DNA from: Pohlia nutans
Taxonomy: Eukaryota; Streptophyta; Bryopsida; Bryales; Mniaceae
Reading direction: 5' to 3'
NCBI GenBank assembly: GCA_022496805.1
Contig: CM040088.1
Location: 10,819,001 to 10,883,000, forward strand
Length of the DNA: 64,000 nt
The stretch's first letter is position 1. Each line of letters begins with the position of its first letter. Both the position numbers and the translations under genes were made by a program. Positions 11,516-24,044 of this stretch are shown one piece after another. The notes beneath the pieces were generated by a model, which was not told the DNA's origin, searched no databases, and saw nothing but the letters and a program-made list of their open reading frames with translations.

Positions 11516-14255
11516 CATATGAGCATCTCCACTAGGACAAGAGCAATTGGCCCTTCCTACATCCGAAATACAAGTTTTTGAATTCGCACTCCCCCCACAC
11601 ATATACAATCCTCACAAAATGATCACAAATTGATGAACCACTCACAAGTAACCACATGTGGAGTGGAAGCTAAAAATATATATTCAAGCAAAGATTCATC
11701 TAAACTTAGTTTGTTGATAGGACTCTATATTTTCCATTTTGCTCGAGCCCTCTCCAAGCACATTCCAAAGGAACCCAAAAATACATGGTTTTCATTCTTT
11801 TGTCCGTGTGTCAAAACCTTGCCAGTGTTCCGATGGAGAAGCTATAAGAGCATCCACATCCCACTGCACAAAAGCCTGAGAGCAAGCATAATATCATGAG
11901 GCCAAGTTGAAGCAATTTTTCACACGTTAGCAACAATTGACCAAATAAATGAGGCTTTGTTGTGACTCTCAACACCCTCGCCGTGTTTAGAAATTAGGAC
12001 AAAGGGTACATTGCGTGTTCTTTAAAGAGGGTCACAACTGTATCTCATTATTTTGTGTTGGCATTTGCTATAAATTGTTAGTGTTTGGCTGGGTTTGTGC
12101 TGAAGTGTGGTGTGTCACAATGGGATGAGACTAGCTGGTGGACAGTGAAGGCATGTTTAGATTGCAAAAGACTATGGATGCTTGAAGTCTTTGTTTTCAG
12201 GTGCCTTTGTTGTGTCACTTGGTTAATTTTTCTTTTCAATGCATGAATTTCCATCGCCACAACAATTTCTAAAAATAGGATAATTTCAATAGGGAATATC
12301 GGGATCATATAATTTCTAAATTCAAATTATCATATATTTATTCAACATACTTTAGGATGTCTTGTAATAAATCTCTAATTCTAATTCGACAATAATCAAA
12401 AGAATCAAAAGTTACAATTTTATTTGTTGGTTTAAATCAATCACACGATACTTTGTTCTCATGTATTGCATATAGTCCATTAGCCCGTATTGACACAAGG
12501 TTAGAATTCTAGCTCTTTTAGAGTGGTATTTCACTGATGGCTCGAGCCCCCTAGAAGGCAGTCTTATTTGCCTTCCACCTAAGCTATGCAAGAAGAGCCT
12601 AAAGCCAATCCCAGAGAACAATAAAGCTTTGTAGGGTCATTTTGCATTTTTAGCTCTAAAATTTTAAATTATAATAGTAGTGTTTTGGTTTTAGGTAATT
12701 AATATAGTAAATATTGAAATTAACATGTAAATGCACCTTCACAAAAATCACTACAAAAGATTGAAAATTTAACATGCTCAAATGAGTGCATTTGTGTATT
12801 ACTATGCATGTGACATTGCACCCTAGTGCTTCAAAAACAAAGATATACTATATATAATTACTTGACTTATTTTGTAACCAAAAAATCCACCCCCAACATA
12901 TTTTCATCACCACGAAAGTCTAAAATACTCATAAAAATTTAATAAAAATTGTGAAAATGCTTAACTACCATAAAAATATGGCTTGTGACTACGTACCGTA
13001 CCTTGGAATCACTTAGGAATTATGTGAAGTAAAAGAAAAACTTAGGCCCCAAGGCCACTAAAAATGAAGAGCATGTTAGATAATCATGCCAAGTAATCAT
13101 AGGATAATTTTACTAATTTACATCAAATAGTAGTTATTCCTTCGATGGTCTCAAATCATTGATTTTTCATTCCCCATGATTCGGCATGCAAGTTTACCAC
13201 CTTGTCTAAGAGATGATCCAATTTCACATCTCTTTCTTTCTTTTTTAATCCAAGGGAGGCTAGTTTTAATATATTTCTGATATCAAGTCCTACTATAAAT
13301 CCTATGTTATTTAAACTACTCCATTTTAAAGTGTTTTGATGTTTTAAAAACTTATATGTATAATATTTGTTGTTTTCAAAAATTTAATGGAATCCTATAT
13401 TTGTTTATTTATGATAGAGTGTACCATCCAAGGTTCCTAAGCACAACAGTAGTGAGTCTATAAAATTCTTAGTGATGTCATGATTATGTTTTATTTTTTC
13501 TACCAAATGAAGGATGTGTTTGGTGAATTGTCTTTTCATTTTCTCTAAAGATAAAAAATAATATATACATACTAACAAATACCCGTGTTGTAATGCAAAA
13601 CAAAACTAAGAAAACATGATCAAGAAACATGGACCCGGTTGCAAAGAATGTTAATCGAAAGAAATTGAAAATTTTGTGTATAGATGAAAAGAGTCAACAA
13701 AACATATCAGTGAATGAAAATGGATGAAAATGATATATGATGAAATCTGCCACGTGTTGCTTTTTTATAGGTAGTGACATTTAAAAGAATCGACGTCACA
13801 GGCCAAAAAGCTGATTTCATTTCCTAAGAGTGTCAAATTTACCATTAGCTTACGGTATATAATTTGAGGAAATAAAAGTGAGATTTTTCTTATGAGACAT
13901 GAAAGCTATCCTTTGTTTCTTTGTAGTAGATTAAAAAAAACTACGCAAAGTTTTCAACAATTATTGTGCCTAGTTTTCTATGACTTTGTGCACATATTTC
14001 GTGAGATTGATAAGATTACTACACTACTTATTCTATTTAGTCCGAGATGCACTAACTGTTTTATAATGACTAATTTTTTATGTAGGATGAATACTTTTAC
14101 CAAGTATGTTTATCGATGTTCTCCTAGAGTTTTCGTACCAAAATTTTTAATCTTGGTAAAAACAATTCCTTGTGTAAAAATTTATAGCCTTGGGTAAATA
14201 GTTAGTGTGGTTCGAACTAAAGAGGATAATGGATGTACAACCTAAATGTGACACT
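11516..14255. other. AT-rich intergenic DNA, no gene seen
   Basis: No coding region, RNA gene or complete repeat is supported. At 11520 there is an isolated GAGCATCTCCACTAG, which resembles the ends of the 61.1-kb MITE, but no matching right end was found. Confidence 0.5.
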
Positions 14256-14259
14256 TTAA

Positions 14260-14944
14260 GCCTTTGACGAGCTTGCATCCACATAGTGAACAATGGACAG
14301 ATGCAAATTATTCTCTTGACTACATACATGGACAGTTTCATCCATCCAAATTTCTCTTCGTACTTGTGCTAGTTGACTATCATTTGTACAATATGGATCT
14401 TCAAAATGAGATATTATGATTTTTTTAAATAATAGAATTGGTTTCTGTCAAGTTTCATTCTTAGTTCAAAAAGCAAGACCTTAAACTTGATTTTCTAAAA
14501 TAAGTATAATCAAATAATGGAAACCGTACTATCTAGTAGTGCATGTTATCCGAAATTCATTACAACAATTTTTATTTAAAAAAATTGGTTTATTTGGGAT
14601 TTTTAATTCAATTTAAAAAAAATCTCTTGAAATTTTAATTACAATTTATTCATAAAAATATATAATAAATCCAACCGTATAGATGTGATCTTCACATTGA
14701 CATTTACAACTTTGCTTTGTACATCAGCTCCACTTTTGTTATTCATCAAACATTTTATAACGCATCTTCGAACGCTAGTAGGATTTTGGTCCTTTATAAC
14801 TGGTCCTTTGTTACTTAAATGGTCCAAAACAACTTCTTTTTTAAAGAATTGAGTCACAAAAGACCATTTAAGTCACAAAGGACCAGTTATAAATAACCAA
14901 AATTCTATTAGTGGAAATCAGTGTTGGATTGGAACGTTAAAGGG
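14260..14944. mobile_element. TTAA-flanked element, subfamily A, with nested MITE
   Basis: Left end TTAA|GCCTTTGACG, right end CGTTAAAGGG|TTCA. The interior matches the copies at 17019-17559 and 25932-26469 over most of its length (for example CATCCATCCAAATTT, TATGGATCTTCAAAA, CATTTACAACTTTGCTTTG). It is interrupted by a 141-base foldback at 14773-14913. Ends are more decayed than in the other copies. Confidence 0.8.
14773..14913. mobile_element. CACTAGTAG-type foldback MITE nested in a TTAA element
   Basis: Ends CGCTAGTAG and CTATTAGTG with nearly the whole length forming a hairpin (arms contain TATAACTGGTCCTTTGT and its inverse). It is flanked by a perfect 3-base duplication GAA. The related TTAA element at 17019 shows the uninterrupted sequence at the matching place, so this is a real insertion. 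Three-base duplication and CACTA-like ends point to CACTA-type mobilisation (inference). Confidence 0.85.
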
Positions 14945-15599
14945 TTCAGCGTTGTGTATTTTAGGACCGTATTCTTTTGTGAAATGAAATATAATGATCA
15001 TTGACAAATTGAATCCAATTCTATGTGAAGAAGATTCACATGAAAACTTCTTTACAATAGAAGAGCTAACCGAAAAGAAGCTAAAACTCATGTTAAGTAA
15101 GGTGAGTTGGAAGTGAGTCAAGGGCATCCGAATCAATTGGCATGGTTTCCACTAAATCCATAGATAGATAACATGTTGAACTAGTTTTTCCATCATAAAG
15201 ACAACAAAAATAGTTGAACATGTATTTTGGTTGTTAGAGCAGTGTTGGCTCAATTGGAAGGCACTTGCAAGGTTGTTTTGTGTAACTGCTTTCAAAAAGC
15301 GGCTTGCAAGCCGCTTCCAGCATCCTTCACTCAACCTCCCCACTTTCTGATTTTTACAAATCCATCTCCATTTTGGGATAATAATAGCCCCGAAGACCAA
15401 GGAAAAGCAGAGTTTTGAACTTGAGTTTTCATTTCGGTTACGGTCAATGAGAGCATAGACTTCTATTCCTATAAATATTGGGCCTTGGAACTCGTGTTCT
15501 GTTTTCGGTCAACTTAAGAGTTATCCGAAAACATAACTCGTTTTCAAGCAGAGTTCAAGACAATGCAGTTCTCTTCCTATGATTATAATTTCTGACAAT

Positions 15600-15845
15600 C
15601 ATTGTTCATGAATAGTTTCCATGGTCGGGGCTCTTGACTTTGGGGAACGTGTTGGAATTCTCCTCTAGCATTGGGGAGGTCACAAGTTCTAGACTTCATG
15701 ATGATGCATGGCCTTGCTTTAGATTATTCTCCAACTCAACATAGACTAGTTTTGCAGTATTTTTGAACTCAAAACAAGTCTAAAATGAGTTTAAGGTTCC
15801 TTTCCACCTCGAGACACTCTTTTTGGTTAACTCTAATGAAGAAGT
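15600..15845 (+). repeat. SINE-like dispersed repeat, uninterrupted copy
   Basis: Shares TCCTCTAGCATTGGGGAGGT, GATTATTCTCCAACTCA, ATAGACTAGTTTTG and GAGTTTAAGGT with 46130-46990. Related shorter matches around TAGCATTGGGGAGGT are at 36520 and 62628, where a B-box-like GGTTCAAATC or AGTTCGAATC follows. A tRNA-derived origin is possible, but I see no convincing A box or tail here. Confidence 0.55.
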
Positions 15846-16744
15846 TATGAAGATGAAAGTTATTCAAGTTAGACACCTATTATTGATTTGAGTGAATAGA
15901 TTGTTAAATGCTCAGTCCCAAATTTTGATATCAATGATATAGCTGAATATTGGATGACCAAATGATTTTTTGTCCATAGATATTAATAACTTCATTGCTT
16001 ATTGTGCCGCCTTGGAAAACTGAAAAACAAAATAATATAAAATCAGTGCACGTGCTCATGCCATGGTGCGGCCTATTAGATTCAAGCTTCACCCACATCA
16101 ATGTGGGCCTTCAAGATCACCAAAGACCTACTTAAGTTTACTTTCGGTAACTCTGGATTCTCCGAATGCCCACATGATGAGAATAAGAAATCAATGTTGA
16201 TATAATATTCTCTGCTGCCGTGTGGGCATCTGGCTCTTCAAGCAATAAGAAAATAAGTACAGATTTATTCCAGGGAATCGAGGCACATTCCCGGCATTCA
16301 TTCACTGCTATACTTCTCATGAATTGTTCGGTACTCTAAGGTAGGATGTCCTAAAACCACCACCTCCCCCAAATATGACATGTAGAGTTTTCTTGGGGCC
16401 ATCACAGTTGAGACTCAAAACCACCAATTTCACTATTCAAGTAAACCAATGGCATGCCAAGCATTACAAAGAAGTAGTTGGTGGTTTTGGGTATCATTAG
16501 AGCATGGCCACCCATGCCCTCCCAGAGTCTCTCACACTCAAGAAGTAGATGAAAAGTGCCAAGGGCCCTTCAAAAATACCTCTTGACTCTCAATCCTAGC
16601 GTGTTAGAAAATGGGCCTTCAAATCACTATTTAGTTGACTATATCCTCACATTCTACTTGTGATTGGTCCATTGACTATTTGATGTGCACTTTTGATATG
16701 TTTGGGGTGGGGGAGTGTGAGTGCAAGGGCCCTTCAAATGTAGA

Positions 16745-16945
16745 TGAATAATTTACTGACCATGTTGTGAAAATCATAATTTAGATGGGACCAAATTTTA
16801 TATCATTGGTATCACTGAAGAATATTGATTATGTTGGTGAAAAACAAGTAAATTTAAACAAAAAAGACTCCACATAGATCTTACTCAAAAATGATAAAAC
16901 AACCATGAGACCCAATTTGGGCTTCTTGGTCCTTTAGGGGTTAAA
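16745..16945. mobile_element. Decayed TTAA element, GGACCAAGG subfamily
   Basis: Contains ATGGGACCAAATTTTATATCA and AAAAGACTCCACATAGATC as in the other copies and ends TTGGTCCTTTAGGGGTTAA, a good right terminus. The left end is not recognisable. Confidence 0.6.
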
Positions 16946-17018
16946 AATGAGAGTTAAAAAAGATACATAATTTTAATTATAAAAATTCAACATGATTGTT
17001 ATTGAACAGAACAATTAA

Positions 17019-17559
17019 CCCTTTAACGCGCCTGCGTTCAGATAATGGACGACGAACAGATTGAAATCCTTCTCTTTACTACATCCTGTACAGTTTTTCA
17101 TCCATCCAAATTTTCCTTGGTTTGGTGCTAGTTGACTACCATTTGTACGGTATGGATCTTCAAAATAAGATATTGTGATTTTTTGAAAAATAACAATAGT
17201 GGTTGATGTCAAGTTTCATTCTTAGTTCAAAAAGTGAGACCTTCAGCATGATTTTCCAAAATAAGTAGAATCAAATAATGGAAAGCATACCATCTCGTAG
17301 TGCATGTTATTTCAAATTCATTACAACCATTTTCTAATTTTTTTTCTGTTACTTTGGGATTTTTAATTGAATTTCAAAAGAAAACCTTGAAAAATTAATT
17401 TAAAAAAATTACTAAAAAATATGATAAATCGAACCATACAGATGTGATCTAAACATTGACATTTACAACTTTGCTTTGTACATCAACTTCATTTTTGGTA
17501 TTCATCAAACATTTTATAATGGATCTTTGAAATCAGTGATGAATCGGGACGTTAAAGGG
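17019..17559. mobile_element. TTAA-flanked element, subfamily A, 541 bp
   Basis: TTAA|CCCTTTAACG at the left and CGTTAAAGGG|TTAA at the right: a 10-base perfect inverted repeat bounded by TTAA on both sides. No protein is encoded. The TTAA target with CCC-starting ends is the piggyBac signature; the family name is inference because no transposase is present. Confidence 0.88.
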
Positions 17560-17845
17560 TTAAAAGCCATGATCTCTTGGTTTTTTACGAATTTCTGTTG
17601 CTGAACGAGAGTGAGTACTCACTGGCTCCGTGCACTGATAATCTGCAATGTAGTTGTATGCATCCATAATTCTGCAGCATTATTGATAGAATGATGGAGT
17701 TGTTGCTCATGCCTGATTACACATTTCTATTACGCTTTTCTACTACACTCATTATTGCCATTACTGTGAGACACACTAACTATTTATTCAAGGCTATTAC
17801 TTTTTATTCAAGGCTATAGGAGGCAAATATTTTTACCAATGTTAA

Positions 17846-18117
17846 CCCCTAAACGTCCCAGGGTGTCCCTAGAATTGACAATTTGAGAAAAATCATTATA
17901 AAGTGCTATTTAGAAGAATATTTCGGAATTATTATACAAATGATAGTTGTAGATTTTGATGTACCCTAGTAACACCAAATCCAACCATTAGATAGGGCAA
18001 CAACTTCATAAAGTATTTTTAAAATATTGAATGAGTTTCATCCATGAAGTATTGTGAGTGTAGTGTGAGTTGGAATCTGTTCGTCGTTCAGAAACTGGAC
18101 GCTGAGACGTTTAGGGG
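17846..18117. mobile_element. TTAA-flanked element, subfamily B, 272 bp
   Basis: TTAA|CCCCTAAACGTC at the left and GACGTTTAGGGG|TTAA at the right, a 12-base perfect inverted repeat. Its inner sequence is related in opposite orientation to the element at 34768-35346 (TTGACAATTTGAGAAAAATC and ATCCAACCATT match). The right TTAA (18118-18121) is shared with the next element. Confidence 0.9.
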
Positions 18118-18121
18118 TTAA

Positions 18122-18660
18122 CCCTTAAACGTACCTCTCTTTTGTAGGAAAGTCAAACTACAGAATTTAGCCTTCAAGATTTATCAAAACATATTATGTA
18201 ATATTTTTCATGCATGGAATTGAATGTTTCCTATCAATCTTGAAATTTTCAGATTTTTTTGATTTAATATGGCCTTTTTAACAAAATTTTAAGTCAAATA
18301 CTTCAAAAAATAAATTTTATTACAATAAAGCTTTAAAAAATTAATATTTTTTTGGGAGCAGGTACAAATTACAATGGAGAATCACATGATATGTTTTCCA
18401 TAGAAAATTTTTATTTAAATTTTGAAATTCGAAAGGTGAACATCCTATGTAGTGTAATTCAAACCTTGAGCTACAAAGCTTGCACAAGCAATAAAATACT
18501 CAATAATTGGAATTTTTAAGATTTGAAAAGTGGAGTTCAAACTAGACTTAATAAACTTCATTTTCTTAGTTGGGTGTATTAGCAACAAAAGTCGTCTTCA
18601 AGATCAAAATTGGGTTTGACCAACAAACGTCCAGAAACTAGATGCCTGGACGTTTAGGGG
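18122..18660. mobile_element. TTAA-flanked element, subfamily C, 539 bp
   Basis: TTAA|CCCTTAAACGT at the left, ACGTTTAGGGG|TTAA at the right. The interior is unrelated to its neighbour apart from termini and a CAGAAACT-GGACG subterminal motif. Abuts the preceding element with only one TTAA between them. Confidence 0.88.
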
Positions 18661-18664
18661 TTAA

Positions 18665-20855
18665 ACATATTGGTATTACTGATGTAGTAGAATGTCCATA
18701 AACATATTTCATAAGAAGGCTCACCTTGCGTAAAAAGATGTAGTCATTTGAAAACAATTAATATGTCTCACAATAATAGCAATAATCAATGTAGTGTTTG
18801 TTCGTTCATTAGTAGAATAGTGTTGAATAGCAGCTTCTACAGATAATTACAACTCCAGCCTAATGTATCATGTGCAAGGTATGTGCACTTGTAATCAACA
18901 CTTATTATAAATCCATTTAACTCAACAAGGTTGCCAAGGACCCAAAGTGTCTTTTGAATGATGTCCACTGACCCCATTTCCTGGTAGAAAATTTATATAC
19001 TTTTCTAGTTTTCCTTGCTACTTTTTAAATATCATTTTGAATCTTTCAAAGTAATTTTGGATTTTATACAAGTCCTCAATTGCAAAAAAAAAGTAGTCAA
19101 AATGAATCAATGTGGTATATTGTGAATTGTTTTGCTTTTCGTTTTTTTTGCCAAAAGATAGACAAATAGAAACTCCAGTCCTCTTTCGGCCGGCATGAAT
19201 AAAGTGTTTGTTCATAATCTTAATGATCCAATGCCCACCAGACAAAGGGCCATTGGATTGTGCCAAAACTTAGTTTAGGAGTGAAAAAAGTGATATGTAT
19301 TGAATTTGAGACCAATTGACAAAACATGGCGTGAGCACAGAGTCTAGTTTTCACTAAAATTTGAGTTCTCTCAAAATTCCTAAAATTTTAGTCTGTATAA
19401 ATGCGTTTAGTCTTACAAGTTTAGTCTAAATAGAAATGAGAAAATGTCTATATTTGAAGTTGAATTTAGCAATATACAAGTAAGTGATAGTAAGGTCAAC
19501 CAAAATTAAAACACAATTCAAGTTGAAAATGATGTGATGAGCATCAAAAAACGTAGCTTGGCTACATGATAACTACTAGTTGTGCAAGGAGCCCAAAGTT
19601 TCCATTTTTGTTCATTTACCAACTCGTGATGTTATATTTTGGTCCAAATGTAGGTGTTGACATTCATGCAAGGTCAAAATTAGATGTACATATCTTATAG
19701 GCGAGTTGACATGAATGAAGCGTTTCATTAGAAGCAAATTCTACCATTGATGTCTCTTGTAGGAGGTAGACTCTATCTTTTTCACTAGATGCCTAGATGA
19801 TATGTCATTATGAGTCATTTAATTTTTTGGTATAATGTAGTACCACACTTGGGTCGCCAAAAAATAATTCCAAAAAAAAAGGTAAAAAAACGGGAAATTA
19901 TGAGGACCAAAAAATGAAAATAGAATAAATTATGTTTAGCTATATTTTGATATTTCTAAGCCATTTTGGGCCATTTTTAATCATTTTTTTTTGCTCATTA
20001 ACAGAAATCAAGACATTCATTTTTTGAGGAACGAACCTTATTTGTCAAAAGATATTAAATATTCGTCAGGGGGGTGGCAATCCAACTATGGTACTACTGT
20101 ATACACAATAAATTTCCTATAATGAATGATGTTACTAGATTATGTTGGAGATTGATTTTAAATTGGTGTTGAACTAGTGTTGAACTAGTATCCCACGATT
20201 TTCATTGAAATGAATGAATTAAAGTCATTATGAGAAATAGTGGGCTTTATACACGTATTCCAAATGAACCATTACTAGCAGAAAACCACTTTGTTTTTGG
20301 TCCTTTCACCTTTAAATGTCGTGTTCTTCCTTTAAAATGCCATTTGCCTTAAAACTTTGGCCTTTTGACTTAAAATTTGCCTTACACTATCTTCTTTGAC
20401 TAAAAATCAGCCTTAAATTACTTTATATAATAAATGATTCATAAATGCTACTCTTACCAAAAGAAAATTAAAAAATTAAAAAAACTTGCAATTAGAAGGA
20501 GATATCATTATTGCAAATATGGCTTGTAGAAACCACATCTTCACTTATTTTCATATATGTGGTGAGAAGCATCAAATCTCTACTGAGACTAAGGTCTTAG
20601 CCAATTAGTGCAACAATTAGGTTTTCTTTTTCTTGCACTCTCCATCACGTACTCTTTTTCAATAACTTTGACCCGCCCTCAAGAGCCAGACTAACTTGTA
20701 ATTCATTTTTTGTTTTTTCTAATTGACTCAACCATTAAATAAATAAATAATTGAGATAAAGCATTGACAATGGCTACATCTACAATCAACAAGATATTTT
20801 TAAATTTGTTTCAAATTAAAAAGGAAAAAAGACCAACTAAGTTTGAGTAGGTAGC
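18665..20855. other. AT-rich intergenic DNA with one LINE end
   Basis: Apart from the 104-base LINE tail at 19157-19260 I see no gene or complete element. Confidence 0.5.
19157..19260 (-). mobile_element. 5'-truncated LINE tail with TSD
   Basis: Matches the last about 100 bases of the LINE at 42395-44550 (AAACTCCAGTCCTCTTTCGG, GAATAAAGTGT, CAATGCCCACC). It is flanked by direct TGCCAAAA at 19149-19156 and 19261-19268. The 3' tail on the minus strand is a short degenerate TCTATTTGTCTATCT run. Confidence 0.82.
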
Positions 20856-21414
20856 TACACTAAATGGTGTATTTAGTGTCCTGGGAGAATCGATGTCTTT
20901 TACTACAATTTGTTCAAAGGTAAAGCAAAATAGTGTCCTTACTCGACATAGGAGTTTGCCACTTGTTATTCCCACTTTCATTGACACTGCCATATACTTT
21001 CCAAGTAATGAGAGTGACATCAAATGGCATGAATTTGATAGGACTTGGCTATAGACTAGCTTCTTCGAAGAAATTTCTTATCTTCAAATGAATTGGAAGC
21101 TCGATCGCCCTAAAATGGGTTCTTTTACCTAACTGGCATTTGAGTTATTTGGTTTTAGTTGTTGAAAATTCAAAAAGAATCTTCCCCGAGGACTTGTTCC
21201 CGTGGTTCAATGTACTTTTTCTTCTATCAATGGAAATTGTCCATTTGTTTAAAAAAAAATAGACATGAGGTGGCATGCCATGTTTATTATAAAGTTACCA
21301 TATGTCATTGGAACACTACATTCATTTTTTTAAGAAGGAAACTATATCCCCATAAATTAAATAGTTTCCGGGTTGAGAATACTATCTCAGACACTAAATA
21401 CGCCATTTAGTGTA
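20856..21414. mobile_element. MITE-like element with self-palindromic TIRs, 559 bp
   Basis: Ends TACACTAAATGG...TTTAGTGTC and the inverse, about 25 bases with one mismatch. Each end is itself nearly palindromic. TACACTAAATRG also forms the ends of the MITE at 51500, so they may be related. No clear duplication at the borders and no coding sequence. Confidence 0.68.
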
Positions 21415-21429
21415 CTTGAAGAGGGAGCC

Positions 21430-21790
21430 AATTATTTATTTATTTATTTATACAAATAGATGCTTTATTTCCATTGAAAAACAAAAAATTACAATATCAC
21501 ACTGAGACGTAGAGAATACGTACCCATACTCCCCCACAAGTGATTTAAAAAAAAAAAAATCTACAACAATTTATGGACTTGACCATGTGCTCTCAATCAT
21601 TTCTTATCGAGAGCAACATGTACTCCCCACTACAATGTGTTCAAACCTCCTAGAGCTCCACATCAACCAAGTAGTATTGGCTCTTCAAGATGTACATCCA
21701 ACTGGAGTCGAACCGCCCACCTCCAAGATCTCCCTGAGGGAACCACCACCTACATCGAATGAGGTAGTTTAGAGTCATTTTGGACCAAAA
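21430..21790 (-). repeat. SINE-like repeat 2, copy 1
   Basis: On the minus strand it contains GGCGGTTCGACTCCAGTTGG, a good tRNA-type B box, and runs out into A/T-rich sequence with a poly-T stretch at 21547. A second copy lies at 27250-28715 split by a TTAA element. Conserved blocks are ATCACACTG, ACTCCCCCAC, GTACATCCAACTGG and GGTAGTTTA. Confidence 0.6.
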
Positions 21791-21862
21791 AGGGAGCCAC
21801 TCTTTTTACACAAAGAAATCCTCTCGTACCGTGGGTGCTAGTTGTGTTTTATGATAAGTTTA

Positions 21863-22580
21863 ACCCTTTAGTGCCCAACGTGGTTTTGGAGAAACCAAAG
21901 TTTTTTGGTGATTTTTTTTTTTAAAACTCTCTTTGTTCAAATTATGGATTCTCTTAATAGTATTTAATCGAATAAATGCAATCATAGGCTAAAAAAAAGT
22001 GTTGGTTGAAACCTTGGTAAGATTGGACCATTGGATTGGAAGATTATAGTATGTCTTTGAACCGTATAATGCACACTCAAAAATTAGATTTTGGAGGGTG
22101 TGTGACTTCAAAGTTAAATAGAATTTGGATTTAATTTTTAAAAATAATAGTGAAGAGGTCCAACAATGACCTATATCAACACCTTTTTGTTGCAATCTTT
22201 CATGTCAAGAACGGACTCACACAAAATTATTGTGAATTTTATAAGTGACAGTGACTTATCCATATACGATTTAGGACAAAAAATTATAGGTTAAAATATG
22301 AAAGGAGTTGGTACATTGATCAAGATTGGAATACATATACTAATGGAATATGAACAAGAGAACACAATCCAAAAAAATAAAAATAAAATAAATAACAAAC
22401 TTCCAAATACAAGAAATACCGCATAGTACATGTGCCGTATTTTCAAGTATTTGCAATATTTTCACGTTTTTTCATAGGTGTTTTGATAGTTGCACAACTC
22501 CAAATTGAAATTTTCTTTTTCTAAAAGATGTATATTATAAATCTCCAACTCTAAACATCACAATTCAAAATCCAGTTTGT
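21863..22580. mobile_element. TTAA element, subfamily F, truncated copy
   Basis: TTAA|CCCTTTAGTGC at the left. The interior is an inverted relative of 60316-61113 (TTTGAACCGTATAATG, GAGGGTGTGTGACTTC, CATAGGTGTTTTGATAG). The far terminus is missing: homology fades near 22580. Confidence 0.75.
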
Positions 22581-24040
22581 AAACCGTCCAACCGGGTCAC
22601 GATCCATGGCAAACAAATACCATGGTATTTGGTAATCTTTTCTATATTCCCAATCTTAATTCGTGGTGTTTTATCAAATTATAATTATTGAGGTATTTTT
22701 GTAGGTTATTTTGTAGTCATGTTTACGTTTTGCCATGGAATGGATTCTTTGCATGAATGGCGTGAGTTAATGGATTTTTTATGGTTAATTGTGGGTTTTG
22801 GCATAATGTTGACGTGATTTGGGTTTTTAGAGGGGAGATGTAAGTAGTACTCTCGGCCAAGTTTAGGGGTGGTAGAATTTAGAGCAATCTTAGACATTGG
22901 AATAGGAGTAGGGTAGACCTAGAGTTAACTAGGGGTGGGCTTAAAATTAGTAGGGAGTTAGCCTACAGATTTGGATGAATAATTTCATGGATGGATGAAA
23001 TTGTGAAGTAGGGGATTCAAATCCTCTGTCACAATGTTTTTGTAGGAGTTAGTAGTTTGAACTAGGCGAGCCCTAGTGTGTGTGGATAGAGAGGGAGAAA
23101 GAGAGTTAGAAAAACTTGTCAATTAGATTAGGTTTGGAAGCAACGGAGCTCACGACCAAGGAGTGAAAGCTTACAGGCAATTAGACTAAGGCGACGGGAT
23201 TTGCCGCGGCGAGCACGAAGGCCACGACCAACAAGGCGACGGGGTCCGGACCGATCAGAGCGCGGCTAGCACAAAGATCACAACGACCAAGACGACAGGG
23301 TCCGTAGAGTGCGGCAAGCATGAAGATCACAACCAATAAAGTGACAGGGTCAGAACGCAGCGGGCACGAAGATCACGACCAGCACGGCGACGGAATTCAG
23401 CCTCGGCGAGCACGAAGATCACGACAAGCACGACAACGAAATTCCGCCCATCCAGGGCGTGCGAGCGGCAGTGGGAAAATGTCTGCCATTGCAAGCAGCC
23501 CGAGTCTCCTCCATATGATATTATTGAAGGTTGACAGGGGGATATTAAAGAGGGAGGGCTTGATCACCTCCCTTTCCCTCAATATTGTGCAAATTGAGGT
23601 GAAACTTGTCTCTTGCCATTTAAATTGGGTGGTAGGGGTTCCCTTGTATTTAAATTGCAATTCTAATTGCCCTTCTTGCTATCTCTCGAATTTGTCCTTA
23701 CTTCATTAATTCACTCAATTGTTAGGTCGTTGTGGTAAAAGTTGTTTTTTGCTCAATTGTTATAGTGGTGAGGTTGTACTTGGATTCTAGAAGTGTTGGT
23801 GCTCGGCATAGTGCGGAAGTACTGCCAAATTGCACCGGGCTTGGTTTCAATTGGTAGAAATTTGCTTCAATTGGTAGACATTGGTGTTTTCAAATTTAGG
23901 GTTACGGGTGCCATGTGAAAGCGTTGCCCGACCCATTCAAAATGCCGTCATTCCACTAATCCACTTGCATTCCATGGTGAAGGTGTGATTGTCGTTGGCA
24001 AATTTCGTTATTAGGCTTTGTTTGGATGGTTAGTGGATGA
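22581..24040. other. Intergenic stretch with a GC-richer repeat island
   Basis: AT-rich flanks surround a GC-rich block at 23190-23480 (listed separately). I looked for LTRs and a primer-binding site around it and found none convincing. No gene is supported. Confidence 0.45.
23191..23450. repeat. Degenerate tandem repeat, about 45-56 bp x 5, GC-rich
   Basis: Units begin GGCGACGG or variants and carry GCGGCGAGCACGAAGATCAC or variants followed by GACCAACAA. Five imperfect units run from 23191 to about 23440. GC content is strikingly higher than the neighbourhood. An open frame crosses it but shows no conserved domain. Confidence 0.65.
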
Positions 24041-24044
24041 ATTG

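Noticed and set aside
17015..17563. Reading the TTAA elements as Harbinger MITEs with TAA or TTA target
   Set aside because: With a three-base target the left TTA and right TAA flanks would not be direct repeats, and the TTAT...TTAT copy at 25928-26473 fits a four-base duplication. Kept as an alternative for others to test.
21700..21730. tRNA gene (B-box-like GGTTCGACTCC on the minus strand)
   Set aside because: No cloverleaf can be folded around it; it belongs to a repeated SINE-like sequence.
23190..23709. Possible gene or LTR retrotransposon around the GC-rich island
   Set aside because: ATCAGAGCGCGG at 23257 faintly recalls a tRNA-Met primer site, but there are no paired LTRs, no polypurine tract and no gag or pol similarity.
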